A stretch of DNA of 64,000 bases from PNOJ01 sp016706845 (GTDB lineage Bacteria > Krumholzibacteriota > Krumholzibacteriia > LZORAL124-64-63). Within the stretch, counting starts at the first letter, position 1. The number at the start of each line of letters is the position of its first letter. Below, in pieces: positions 1 through 8,249 of the stretch. The stretch is from positions 62,001 through 126,000 of the forward strand of contig JADJIV010000010.1 in assembly GCA_016706845.1 (NCBI GenBank), read 5' to 3'. The notes under the pieces were generated by a model. It worked only from the letters and a program-made list of their open reading frames with translations. It was not told the DNA's origin and made no database searches. Made by a program: the position numbers and the translations under genes.

Positions 1-168
1 CGCCACCACGACGTGCTGGTCGGCGAGCAGCGTCTCGCAGGCGACGCGCGCCGCGGAGTCCCGCGCCAGGAAGGCGTCGACGATCGCGTCGGAGATGCGG
101 TCGGCCAGCTTGTCGGGATGGCCTTCGGAGACCGACTCGGAGGTGAAGACACCGTCGCGGATGAACAT
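1..168 (-). CDS. metK: S-adenosylmethionine synthetase, N-terminal part (cut by window edge)
   Basis: MetK makes S-adenosylmethionine from methionine and ATP in the cytoplasm. Only the first 56 codons are present. They read MFIRDGVFTSESVSEGHPDK and then the ADRISDAIVDAFL stretch, which is the conserved N-terminus of the family, including the GHPDK motif that contacts ATP and methionine. The ATG at 168-166 is the first start after the leader and fits the usual MetK start. The gene continues beyond base 1. A SAM-II-like riboswitch, a possible terminator and a promoter lie just upstream, so its own product probably represses it. Confidence 0.93.
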   Translation of the reverse strand, partial: MFIRDGVFTSESVSEGHPDKLADRISDAIVDAFLARDSAARVACETLLADQHVVVA

Positions 169-188
169 GGATTCCCCCAAACACAACA

Positions 189-216
189 GCCCGCTCAGCT
201 TGGCGCCAAAGCGGGC
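189..216 (-). terminator. candidate expression-platform hairpin in the metK leader
   Basis: On the minus strand a perfect 7-bp stem (GCCCGCT with AGCGGGC) closes a 14-nt loop that itself contains the palindrome TTGGCGCCAA. A U-rich stretch TGTTGTGTTT follows, and the metK ATG is 20 nt downstream. The position between aptamer and start codon fits a transcriptional or translational expression platform. The U tract is imperfect, so SD occlusion is an alternative to termination. Confidence 0.55.
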
Positions 217-220
217 TTCC

Positions 221-276
221 TCTCGCTTTAGCTGGATTTGTATAGCGCCCGCAAGCTGAACTCAAATCGGCGCTGC
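221..276 (-). promoter_or_regulatory. SAM-II-like (SAM-II/SAM-V) riboswitch aptamer upstream of metK
   Basis: Read on the minus strand, AGCGCC (274-269) pairs with GGCGCT (249-244) around a loop that begins GATTTGA. The 3' side continues ATACAAATCC and then AGCTAAAG. This is the order of conserved elements in SAM-II: P1, a GAUUURA loop start, an A-rich UAAAU segment and a GCUAAA pseudoknot strand. GCTT in the loop can pair with AAGC downstream to form the pseudoknot. The metK context agrees. I identified it by eye against the remembered consensus, not by a covariance model. SAM-V shares the same core. Confidence 0.75.
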
Positions 277-284
277 TCCATTCC

Positions 285-312
285 ATAATACGACTCCGCA
301 GGACGATGTCAA
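285..312 (-). promoter_or_regulatory. sigma70-type promoter of the metK leader
   Basis: On the minus strand TTGACA (312-307) is followed after 16 bp by TATTAT (290-285). Transcription would start near 278, immediately before the first base pair of the riboswitch aptamer, as expected for a riboswitch-led mRNA. Confidence 0.7.
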
Positions 313-490
313 GCGGTTCGGTCCGGACGCTTGCCGGCGTCGACGGCATGCCGGACGCATCACTAACGGAACCCTGCCCCCTCCCACCCCGTCAGCGCGG
401 CGGGCGGGTTCACACACACGCACCCAAGACTGGCGCGGCCCTGACACACCCCACCGCTGGCGCGCCGAACCCCGACCTGCGCACCGGCTG
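313..490. other. intergenic stretch, no gene seen
   Basis: Together with the metK control region this separates two divergent genes. I see no convincing small gene in it. A promoter for the histidine kinase gene must lie here, but I could not pick one with confidence. Confidence 0.5.
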
Positions 491-1779
491 ATGCCCACCC
501 TCACCGACACCGCACCCGTAAACAAAACCCGCCACCTCAGCAGGAAGGACGCGGCAGGACGACCACTCCGCCACAGCCTCGACGAGCGCGTCAAGGAGCT
601 CACGGCCCTGCACCGCACGGCCCGCTGCCTGCAGGACGCCGAGCGCCCGCTCGACGAGCTCATGGCCGAGGTCGTCGCGCTCCTGCCCGATGCCTGGCAG
701 CACCCCGCGGTCACGGCCGTCCGCCTGCGGGTCCTGGACCGCGAGTGGACCACCCCGGTTTCCGCGAGACCCCGTGGCGCCAGCGCGCCGCGTTCACGGC
801 GCGCGACGAGCGCGACGGCGGCGAGGTCGCCGGTACGATCGAGGTCTGCTACCTCGAGCCCCGCCCCGCGGCGGACGAGGGGCCTTTCCTGCGCGAAGAG
901 CGCGACCTGATCGACTCCGTGGCGGACATGCTGCGCCTGCACGTGCAGCACGTGCTGGCCGACGAGGCCCTGCGCGCCGCGCGTGACGGGCTCGAGCGCC
1001 AGGTGCAGGAGCGGACGGCGCAGCTGGAAGCCAGCAACGAGGCCTTGAAGGCGGAGATCGACGAGCACCGCCGGGCCCGCCGGGAGATCGAGCACCACCA
1101 GCGGCAGCTGCGGCGGCTCGCCTCGGAACTCTCGCTGGCCGAGGCCCGCGAAAGGCGGGCCATCGCCGCCGACCTGCACGACCACCTCGGCCAAGCGCTG
1201 GCCTTCGTGAAGCTCCGGCTCGGCGAGTTCGCCGGCGACGCCGTGTTCTGCGGCTTCGAGCAGAGCCTGCAGGAGCTCGAGACGCTCATCGACCAGGCCA
1301 TCCGCTACACCCGCACGCTGACCTGCGAACTCAGCCCCCCCGTCCTGCACGAACTGGGCCTGGGCCCCGCCCTGGAGTGGCTGGGCGAGCAGTCGCAGGC
1401 GCGCCACCGGATCCGCGTCGACGTGCGCGTCGCGCGCGATGCCCGGTCGCCTGGCACGGACCTGGCCGTCATGCTCTTCCAGTGCGCCCGCGAACTGGTC
1501 GCCAACGCCGTGCGCCACGGCCGGCCGCGGCGCGTGCGGATCGACCTGCGCCGCGAGAGCGACGGGCTGCGCCTGGAGGTGGCCGATGACGGCGCCGGCT
1601 GCGACCCCGCGCGCCTGGTCGAGGCGGTTCCCGCGGACGGGCCCGGCGGCTTCGGGCTGTTCAGCATCCGCGAACGGCTGCGCCATCTCGGCGGCAGCCT
1701 GGACGCCGTGTCGGCGCCGGGCCGCGGCGCGACGGTGATCCTGCGCGTCCCCCTGGCGACCGGGGAGGTCCGCCCATGA
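491..1779 (+). CDS. NarX/DegS-type sensor histidine kinase (frameshifted)
   Basis: A cytoplasmic two-component kinase that should phosphorylate the response regulator encoded next to it. The first about 87 codons run from the ATG at 491. Near 750-757, in the CCCCGGTTT tract, the frame shifts by one base and the protein continues without interruption to 1779. After the shift there is a GAF-like end, a coiled coil (about residues 150-210), the HisKA_3 box with ERRAIAADLHDHLGQ (phospho-acceptor His in LHDH), and a HATPase_c domain with an N box (ARELVANAVRHG), a DDGAG G1 box and GFGLFSIRERL. No membrane segment is seen, so it may sense a soluble or redox signal. Its last codons overlap the regulator start (ATGA). 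The lesion is probably a one-base sequencing deletion. Confidence 0.85.
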
Positions 1780-2426
1780 ACCTGCGCGTCGTGCTGGTGG
1801 ACGACCACCGGATGTTCCGCGAGGCGTTGCGCCCCCTGCTGGCGCAGACGCCCGGATTCGAGATCGCGGGCGAGGCCGGCGACGGGCAGCAGGCCATCGA
1901 GCTCTGTGCGCAGCTGGCCCCGGACGTCGTGATCATGGACGTCTCGATGCCCGGCCTCAACGGCATCGAAGCGACCCGGCGCATCCTCGCGGAACGGCCG
2001 TAGACGCGCGTGGTCGTGCTCTCGATGCACGCCGACCGCCGCTTCGTGGCCGAGACGCTGCGCGCGGGCGCCGCCGCCTACGTGCTGAAGGACGCCGGCT
2101 TCGCCGAGCTGGTCCGGGCCCTGCAGGCCGTGGCCGAGGGCCGCACCTACCTCTCGGAGCCGGTCCGCCAGCTCGTCGTGCAGGAGTACGTGGCCGGCCT
2201 GCAACGCGAGGACCGCTCCGCCTTCTCCCTGCTCAGCGCCCGCGAGCGGGAGGTCCTGCAGCTGGTCGCGGAAGGGGTCTCCACCAAGGAGATCGGCGAC
2301 CGGCTCTCGGTCAGCGTCAAGACGGTCGAGACCCACCGCCGCCAGATCATGGAGAAGCTCGACCTGCACTCCGTGGCGGAGCTCACGAAGTACGCGATCC
2401 GCGAGGGATTGACTCCACTCGACTGA
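1776..2426 (+). CDS. NarL/FixJ-family response regulator with an in-frame TAG stop
   Basis: A DNA-binding partner of the upstream kinase. The receiver domain starts VVLVDDHRMFREAL and has the phospho-acceptor Asp in VVIMDVSMPGLNG. The LuxR-type HTH near the C-terminus reads LSAREREVLQLVAEG and then STKEIGDRLSVSVKTVETHR. Codon 76 is TAG (2001-2003), directly before TRVVVLSMH. The frame is unchanged, so reading continues to 2426 and gives a normal length of about 216 residues. A CAG to TAG change would explain it. Whether this is an error, a true null mutation or a suppressed stop cannot be decided here. The regulon is unknown. Its neighbours amt, norZ and nos suggest nitrogen metabolism. Confidence 0.85.
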
Positions 2427-2509
2427 GCCCGCCGGTAAGGGATTCCCACCCCGGAAATCAGGTTCGCCGCCGTTGAGGCCCGCCCCGCCGCCCCGCACCC
2501 TTGCGGGAC

Positions 2510-2534
2510 GGCGCGCGGAGGTCTTCCGCGCGCC
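2510..2534 (+). other. strong hairpin in the amt leader
   Basis: A perfect 10-bp stem (GGCGCGCGGA with TCCGCGCGCC) with the loop GGTCT ends 27 nt before the amt ATG. No T tract follows. It may end readthrough from the two-component operon, protect the amt mRNA 5' end, or just be a GC-rich palindrome. Confidence 0.4.
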
Positions 2535-2561
2535 CGCGGGACCCAACGCGGGAGGATCGCG

Positions 2562-3782
2562 ATGTCGGCGTTCGATTCCGGCCACACCGGCTTCATGCTG
2601 GTGGCCACCAGCCTGGTCATGCTCATGACGCCGGGCCTGGCCTTCTTCTACGGCGGCCTGGTCGGCCGCCGCAACGTGCTGTCGATCATGATCCAGAGCT
2701 TCGTGTCGATGGGCATCACGACCATCATCTGGTACGTGTGCGGCTACTCGCTGTGCTTCAGCGGCGGCGCGGGCGGGATCATCGGCAACCTGGACCTGGC
2801 GTTCCTGCGCGGCGTGGGCCCGCTGACACCCTTCGGCGAGGGGCACATCCCCCTCTACGTGTTCATCGCCTACCAGATGATGTTCGCCATCATCACGCCG
2901 GCCCTGATCACGGGCGCCTTCGCCAACCGCATCCGCTTCGGCGCCTACCTGCTGTTCCTGGTCGCCTGGCTGTTCCTGGTCTACTTCCCGTTCGTCCACA
3001 TGATCTGGGGCGGCGGCCTGCTGGCCAAGTGGGGCGTGCTGGACTTCGCCGGCGGCATCGCGGTGCACAACATCGCCGGCATGGCGGCGCTCGCCTCGGT
3101 GCTCTACGTCGGCCGGCGCAAGGTGGCCGACAGCGTGCCGCACAGCATCCCGCTGGTCGCGCTGGGCACCGGCCTGCTGTGGTTCGGCTGGTACGGCTTC
3201 AACGCCGGCAGCCAGCTGAAGGTCGACGGCATCACCGGCCTCGCCTTCCTGAACACCGACATCGCCGCCTCCTTCGCCGGCCCCACCTGGATGCTGCTGG
3301 CGTGGATCTTCGAGCGCAAACCCAAGTTCCTGGGCCTGCTCACCGGCGCCGTGGCCGGTCTCGCCACGATCACCCCCTGCGCCGGCTACGTCACGCCGGC
3401 CAGCGCCATGCTGATCGGCATCCTGGCGGGCATCGTCTGCTACGGCGCCGTGAGCCTCAAGAACCGCCTGCGCTGGGACGACGCGCTGGACGTCTGGGGC
3501 GTGCACGGCGTGGGCGGCGCCCTGGGTATCGTCATGCTGGGCCTGCTCGGCACCACCGCCGTGAACGCCAGCGGCCAGAACGGCCTGTTCTACGGCAACC
3601 CCGGCTTCTTCGTGAAGCAGGTCGTCGCGATCCTCGGCTCATCGGTCTACGCCTTCGGCTTCACCTGGCTGATGCTCGCGGCGATCAACCGCGTCACGCC
3701 GGTGCGCACCAGTGAGATCGATGAGCAGCGGGGACTGGACGACACGCTCCACGGCGAAGCCGCCTACGAGCACGGGATCTGA
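2562..3782 (+). CDS. amt: ammonium transporter Amt
   Basis: A 406-residue inner-membrane channel for ammonium, intact. It has about eleven hydrophobic segments and the family landmarks TPGLAFFYGGLVGRRN near the N-terminus and the paired pore-His regions, seen as DFAGGIAVHNIAGMAAL and WGVHGVGGALG. The ATG has a good SD (GGGAGG, 6-nt spacing). No glnK/PII gene follows, although amt is often linked to one. Instead an outer-membrane protein gene begins 32 nt after the stop, and the two may be co-transcribed. It lies downstream of a NarL-type regulator, which may control it. Confidence 0.95.
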   Translation: MSAFDSGHTGFMLVATSLVMLMTPGLAFFYGGLVGRRNVLSIMIQSFVSMGITTIIWYVCGYSLCFSGGAGGIIGNLDLAFLRGVGPLTPFGEGHIPLYVFIAYQMMFAIITPALITGAFANRIRFGAYLLFLVAWLFLVYFPFVHMIWGGGLLAKWGVLDFAGGIAVHNIAGMAALASVLYVGRRKVADSVPHSIPLVALGTGLLWFGWYGFNAGSQLKVDGITGLAFLNTDIAASFAGPTWMLLAWIFERKPKFLGLLTGAVAGLATITPCAGYVTPASAMLIGILAGIVCYGAVSLKNRLRWDDALDVWGVHGVGGALGIVMLGLLGTTAVNASGQNGLFYGNPGFFVKQVVAILGSSVYAFGFTWLMLAAINRVTPVRTSEIDEQRGLDDTLHGEAAYEHGI

Positions 3783-3814
3783 TCGGCGCCACGGCGCGCC
3801 GGAAGGAGACGGAC

Positions 3815-4811
3815 ATGATGAAGTTGACCGCGGCGGCGCTCGCCGCCCTGGCCCTGGCGTGGGCCGCCACGGCCCCGGCGCAGACCGCGCCGGCGGAGAT
3901 CTCGGGCTTCGTGGACGCCGGCTGGTCCGGCAACCTGGACCGCCGCGACGACGCGTTCACGGTGAACCAGGCCGAGGTCGACGTGACCCGCGCCTGGAAC
4001 GACCAGGGCGACCTGCGCCTCGACCTGGAGTGGGTCCACGACGGCACGACCTGGACGACGGCCGTCGAGCAGGCCTGGCTGTCGTGGCGGCTGCCGGGCC
4101 GCGCGGCGGCCTTCACGCTCGGCAAGTTCAACGCGCCGATCGGCTGGGAGCTGCCCGACGCGCCCGACATGCTCCAGCACTCGCACGGGCTGCTCTTCAC
4201 GTACTGCGCCCCGACGAACCTGACCGGCCTGATGTTCGCGTCCCCCCTCGGCGCCGCGGGCTTCGACCTGAAGGTCTACGCGGCCAACGGCTGGGACCAG
4301 GACGTCGAGACCAACGGGGTCAAGACCTTTGGCGGCCGGTTCGGCTGGACCGTCGACGGCCGCGGCGGCCTGGGCCTCTCGGTCATCAGCGGCGAGGACG
4401 ACCCGGGCCAGTCCGTCCAGCGCACGGTCGTGGACGTCGACGCGACCTTCACGCCCAGCGAGCGCCTGACGCTGGGCGCCGAGTTCAGCCTCGGCAGCCT
4501 CGACGACGGCACGGCCGACGCCGGCTGGACCGGCTTCATGGTGATGGCCCACGCGAAGCTGAACGAGACCCTGGGGCTCACGGGCCGCTTCGACACGCTC
4601 GACGACGCCGACGACGCGATCTTCGGCGCCGGCACGGGCCAGCGCCGCAACTCGCTGACCGTCGCACCGGTGCTCGCGCTCGGCGACGGCATGCGGGCCC
4701 TGGCGGAGCTTCGCCTCGACATGTCCGACGAAGACGTTTTCGTCGACCGCGACGGCGCGGCGAAAGGACTCGACGACTTCGGCGGCGTTCACGATGACGT
4801 ACAGCTTCTAG
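3815..4811 (+). CDS. predicted outer-membrane beta-barrel protein (porin-like), frameshift near the 3' end
   Basis: A signal peptide (residues about 1-23, ending APAQT) is followed by about 300 residues of alternating strands rich in Asp, Gly and Trp, beginning EISGFVDAGWSGNLDRRDD. This resembles porin-like barrel proteins that have an early GFVDAGW strand. In the original frame the ORF runs on for thousands of bases across norZ, which is spurious. A one-base shift between about 4700 and 4790 gives the ending AFTMTYSF plus stop at 4811, a classic barrel terminus with a final Phe. The SD GGAAGGAG supports the ATG at 3815. The substrate is unknown. Coupling to amt suggests passage of a small nitrogen compound, but that is inference. 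Confidence 0.75.
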
Positions 4812-4827
4812 TCCGCATCGACGGCAG

Positions 4828-4861
4828 AAGGGGGCGGATCCCGACCGGGACCCGCCCCCTT
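4828..4861. terminator. bidirectional terminator between convergent genes
   Basis: An inverted repeat pairs AAGGGGGCGG with CCGCCCCCTT, closed further by TCCC/GGGA around the loop GACC. It sits 17 bp after the barrel-protein stop and 25 bp after the norZ stop on the other strand, so it can serve both. Confidence 0.8.
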
Positions 4862-4885
4862 CGTCTTCACCGCGGACCCGGTCGC

Positions 4886-7177
4886 TCAGTCGCCGCGCGG
4901 CGTCGCCGCCGCTCCGGGCGCCGGCAGATCGGTCCCGCCGCGCACCGACCAGCCCGTCTTCAGCCCGATCACGAACCACGCCAGCGCCAGCGTCCCGACC
5001 GCGAAGATCGTGTCGCCGATCACCCGCAGCCAGCGCAGGGTCTGCAGGTAGTCCTGCTGCAGGAACTCGGCCGAGCGGGCGTACCACAGCCCGTCGCGCA
5101 CGCTGGCCATCGTCTGGGCCAGGCCCACCGGCAGCACGCTGATCAGCACCATGGCCGCCAGGCCGATGTTGATGGCCCAGAAGGCGAAGCGGATGACCCC
5201 GTCCTTCCAGATCCGGCGCGCGGCCAGGCCCTTCAGCACGAAGAGCATCAGCCCGATGCCCAGCATGCCGTAGACCCCGAACAGCGCCGTGTGGCCGTGC
5301 ACCGGCGTGGTGTTCAGGCCCTGCATGTAGTAGAGGACGATGGGCGGGTTGATGAGGAAGCCGAAGACGCCGGCGCCCAGCATGTTCCAGAAGGCCACCG
5401 CGATGAAGCAGTAGATCGGCCACTTGTAGGCCTCGAGCCACGGCTTGGCGCGGCTGAGCGTGAGGTTGTGGTAGGCCTCGAAGCCCATCAGCACCAGCGG
5501 CACCACCTCCAGGGCGCTGAAGGTGGCGCCCAGCGCGAGCACCGCCGTCGGCGTGCCGGTGAAGTAGAGGTGATGGAAGGTGCCGATGATGCCGCCGGCC
5601 AAAAAGACGTTCGTGGAGAAGAGCGTGGCGGCGGTCGCCGTCTTCACCTTCAGCAGCCCCAGGCGCACGAAGAGGAAGGCGATGACCACGGTGGCGAAGA
5701 CCTCGAAGAAGCCCTCCACCCACAGGTGCACCACCCACCAGCGCCAGTACTCGGCGATGGCCAGGTTGGTCTGCCGCCCCCACATCAGCCCCGCGCCGTA
5801 GAAGCCGGCGATGGCCACGCAGGAGATCACCAGCATCACCAGCAGCGGGCGGTTCTGGTCGGCCCGCCGCAAGGCCGGCCGCAGCGCGGCGACCATCAGC
5901 CCGAGCCACAGCAACAGCCCGACCAGCAGCAGGATCTGCCACAGCCGGCCCAGGTCGACGTACTCGTAGCCCTGGTGCCCGAACCAGAAGTTCCCGACCA
6001 GGCCCAGCCGCTGCATGATGCCGAACCACTGCCCGGCCAGCGAGCCGGCGACCACGATCAGCAGGGCGCCGAACAGCACGTTCACGCCCAGGCGCTGGAA
6101 GCGCGGCTCGTGCCCCGACACCGCCGGCCCGATGAACAGCCCGGTCGCCAGCCACGAGGTGGCGATCCAGAAGATGGCCAGCTGGACGTGCCAGGTGCGC
6201 GACAGCGAGTACGGCAGCACGGCGCTCAGGTCCAGGCCGTAGAAGCCGCTCCCCTCCACGCCATAGTGGGCGGTGACGGCGCCCAGGACGACCTGCACCA
6301 CGATCAGGGCGGTGACCACCCAGAAGTATTTCAGCGTCGCCTGCATGGAAGCCGTCGGGGCCAGCGCGAGCAGGGGATCCTGCTCGGGCAGGATGCCGGG
6401 GTCGAACCCTTCCTCGCGATTGGCCGCGTAGTACCAGGCGAGCAGCGCGATGCCGGCGATCAGCAGGATCACCGAGAAGCCCGTCCAGAGGATGAGGCTG
6501 CCGGTGGGCCGGTTGCCGACCAGGTTGTCCGGCGGCCAGTTGTTGGTGTAGGTGATGTCGTCGCCCGGGCGCTCGGTGACGCAGACCCAGGAAGCCCAGA
6601 AGAAGAACGCCGTCAGGTCGTGCAACCGTTCGGGGCCGATGACCGTGGCCTCGCGCATGGCGTAGGCCTCGCGCAGGTCGGCCTGCGCCGGGTCGCCGCC
6701 GAACAGCCCGCGGTAATGGTCCGCCACGGCGCGCACCGCCGCCACCCGCGCCGCCGACAGGCGCAGGTCGCCGGACGCGGCGTCGTAGGTGTTGGACCGC
6801 AACTCGGCCTGCAACCGCGCCTCGAGGGCGGCGCGCGTCTCGACGTCCAGACGGTCCGCGTCGACGCCGTGCTCCGCGTGCGACCAGGCGTCCAGCATGA
6901 CCTCGGCCTCGCGGTGCAGCCAGTCGGCCGACCAGTCCGGCGCGACGTAGGCGCCGTGCCCCCAGACCGAGCCCAGCTCCTGCCCGCCGGTGGACTGCCA
7001 GACGTTCTGGCCGTCCTTGATGTCCTGCCCGGTGAAGAGCACCGCGCCGTCGGCGCCCACCACCCGGGCGGGGACCGGCGGCGCCTGGCGGTAGATCTCC
7101 CGCCCGAAGTAGCCGAGCACGGCGAAGGAGAGCCCCACCACCAGCCCGAAGACGATCCAGAGCCTCTTGTAACTCAT
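4886..7177 (-). CDS. norZ: quinol-dependent nitric oxide reductase (single-subunit qNor)
   Basis: Reduces two NO to N2O at the inner membrane with electrons from quinol. The 763 residues match the family length and the gene is intact. The N-terminal part (about 1-240) is the extra TM helix and soluble NorC-like region lacking a haem c site. A 12-helix haem-copper core follows with haem-ligand regions (SRTWHVQLAIFW; NTTPVHGHTALFGVYG) and the FeB ligands in VHLWVEGFFEV and FHHLYFTGTP. The His and Glu pattern fits a reductase rather than an NO dismutase. The SD is AAGGATGG before the ATG at 7177. A 22-bp palindrome shared with the nos operon lies 62 bp upstream. NO made upstream in denitrification or by neighbours would be detoxified here and passed on as N2O to NosZ. 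Confidence 0.95.
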   Translation of the reverse strand: MSYKRLWIVFGLVVGLSFAVLGYFGREIYRQAPPVPARVVGADGAVLFTGQDIKDGQNVWQSTGGQELGSVWGHGAYVAPDWSADWLHREAEVMLDAWSHAEHGVDADRLDVETRAALEARLQAELRSNTYDAASGDLRLSAARVAAVRAVADHYRGLFGGDPAQADLREAYAMREATVIGPERLHDLTAFFFWASWVCVTERPGDDITYTNNWPPDNLVGNRPTGSLILWTGFSVILLIAGIALLAWYYAANREEGFDPGILPEQDPLLALAPTASMQATLKYFWVVTALIVVQVVLGAVTAHYGVEGSGFYGLDLSAVLPYSLSRTWHVQLAIFWIATSWLATGLFIGPAVSGHEPRFQRLGVNVLFGALLIVVAGSLAGQWFGIMQRLGLVGNFWFGHQGYEYVDLGRLWQILLLVGLLLWLGLMVAALRPALRRADQNRPLLVMLVISCVAIAGFYGAGLMWGRQTNLAIAEYWRWWVVHLWVEGFFEVFATVVIAFLFVRLGLLKVKTATAATLFSTNVFLAGGIIGTFHHLYFTGTPTAVLALGATFSALEVVPLVLMGFEAYHNLTLSRAKPWLEAYKWPIYCFIAVAFWNMLGAGVFGFLINPPIVLYYMQGLNTTPVHGHTALFGVYGMLGIGLMLFVLKGLAARRIWKDGVIRFAFWAINIGLAAMVLISVLPVGLAQTMASVRDGLWYARSAEFLQQDYLQTLRWLRVIGDTIFAVGTLALAWFVIGLKTGWSVRGGTDLPAPGAAATPRGD

Positions 7178-7239
7178 CGCACCATCCTTTCCGTCGTGGA
7201 CGATCCCAGGGCGTCGGCCCCGCTCCGAACTCGAAACAT

Positions 7240-7261
7240 CAACACATGCACATATCCGCTG
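7240..7261. promoter_or_regulatory. predicted Rrf2/NsrR-type operator upstream of norZ
   Basis: CAACACATGCACATATCCGC then TG matches the perfect palindrome before the first rrf2 gene at 16 of 22 positions. It lies 62 bp before the norZ start. The shared core is CAA-N3-ATGCA-N-ATATCC-N2-TG. The site is seen; its use by the Rrf2 proteins is inferred. Confidence 0.6.
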
Positions 7262-7268
7262 ATGCCCT

Positions 7269-7290
7269 AAAAAAAGGCCGTCAATCGGCC
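7269..7290 (-). terminator. possible terminator at the end of the first rrf2 gene
   Basis: GGCC, a 7-nt loop and GGCC are followed by seven T on the minus strand, overlapping the last codons of the rrf2 gene. The stem is only 4 bp, but the T7 tract is striking in such GC-rich DNA. It would separate the nos/rrf2 transcript from norZ. Confidence 0.45.
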
Positions 7291-7679
7291 AGATCGGACA
7301 CCTTGGTCGCCGTGATCATCCGGGTGAAGCCGTCACGAACCCCGGCCCACTCGTCGTGCATGGCGCAGGGGTGTTCGGAATCGCAGGCGGGGCGGCCGAA
7401 CGCGCAGTCGTGGCGATCGGCGCTTTCGAGCCCGTCGAAGACGACCAGCACGTCGCGGATGGGTCGCTGCCCGGCATCCGCCTGAGTTGGAATCCTCCAC
7501 CCCAGCCCTTCCTCGACTCCACCAATCCGGCCTTGCGCAACTGATTGAGGATCTTGGACAGGTAGTTGACGGGAATCCCGGTCGCAGCCGCGACTCTCCT
7601 CGCCGCGCAGCCTCTCATGGGGGCGTGCGGCCAGGATCGCGAGCACGTGCAGGGCGTAACGGGCTGTCCGGCTGATCAT
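7281..7679 (-). CDS. Rrf2-family Fe-S transcriptional regulator, NsrR-like (twice frameshifted)
   Basis: A winged-helix repressor. The N-terminus ISRTARYALHVLAILAARP is in one frame, the HTH (AAATGIPVNYLSKILNQLRK, AGLVESRKGWGGGF) in a second, and the C-terminus back in the first from ADAGQRPIRDVL. Near the end are three cysteines in CAFGRPACDSEHPCAMHDEW, the spacing used by NsrR and other Rrf2 proteins to hold an Fe-S cluster that reacts with NO. The ATG at 7679 has SD GAGGTG. Its own promoter region carries a perfect 22-bp palindrome, so it is probably autoregulated. The two frameshifts compensate and look like sequencing indels. Confidence 0.8.
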   Translation of the reverse strand: MISRTARYALHVLAILAARPHERLRGEESRGCDRDSRQLPVQDPQSVAQGRIGGVEEGLGWRIPTQADAGQRPIRDVLVVFDGLESADRHDCAFGRPACDSEHPCAMHDEWAGVRDGFTRMITATKVSDLAD

Positions 7680-7690
7680 CTCAAGCACCT

Positions 7691-7712
7691 CAATGGATGC
7701 ATATATCCATTG
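7691..7712. promoter_or_regulatory. perfect palindromic operator upstream of the first rrf2 gene
   Basis: CAATGGAT, six bases GCATAT and ATCCATTG form a perfect 8-bp inverted repeat 11 bp before the rrf2 ATG. The same pattern recurs before norZ and before the nos operon. The GATGCAT core resembles known NsrR half-sites. Confidence 0.7.
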
Positions 7713-7750
7713 AAATGCCGTTTGTCAACCCTGTATCGCGGTGGAGGCGG

Positions 7751-8247
7751 CTACTTGCCCTTGATCGACTTGGCGGACCGCCCTGAGGCTTGTGCCGGAT
7801 CGGCTCCCCCGCGCTTCGCGCAGGGTTTCCGACGGGACCCCGCGCCCGCCGGCGACCGCAGGCCCGCGATGGTCGTGTTATCCAGCATCCCCTCGTAGCT
7901 GTCCCGGACGAGGCTCCACTGGTTGTGCAGCGGACAAGGAGCCGCGTCGTCGCAGCTCTCGAAACCGAAGACGCAGGGGCTGACCCCGGCGGCGCCCTTG
8001 CCGTCGATGATGGCCAGCACGTCACCGATCGGCCGCTTCAGGGACGCGGGCCTGATGCGGTAGCCCCCGCCCCACCCCTTCAGCGACTCGACGACGCCGT
8101 CCTTGGCCAGCCGGCTCAAGATCTTCGAGAGGTAGTTGGCGGGCACGCAGGTCTCGGCGGAGATCCGCTCGACGGGGCGCCACTCCGTCCCGGCGTCGAC
8201 GAGGTTCCCAGGATGATCAAGGCGTAGCGCGCCGTCTGGCTGAGCAT
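7751..8247 (-). CDS. second Rrf2-family Fe-S regulator (frameshifted)
   Basis: A paralogue of the neighbouring regulator. The start MLSQTARYALIILG lies in one frame from the ATG at 8247. Near 8205 the frame changes and continues with VERISAETCVPANYLSKILS, then LAKDGVVESLKGWGGGYRIR and the cluster region CVFGFESCDDAAPCPLHNQW, where three Cys match the NsrR spacing. A C-terminal tail of about 40 basic residues follows and is longer than in most family members. It starts three bases after the stop of the membrane-protein gene, so it is the last gene of the nos operon. Two different sensors may set two thresholds for NO or redox state. Confidence 0.8.
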
Positions 8248-8249
8248 GA

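Noticed and set aside
4886..7177. NO dismutase instead of NO reductase
   Set aside because: The FeB ligands (VHLWVEG and FHHLYFTG) are kept as in qNor; NO dismutases deviate at these sites.
4812..7270. Apparent 1151-residue plus-strand ORF continuing from the barrel gene
   Set aside because: After 4811 it lies antisense to norZ, which is intact and strongly conserved; the extension is low-complexity Gln/Arg/Asp, a typical shadow in GC-rich DNA.
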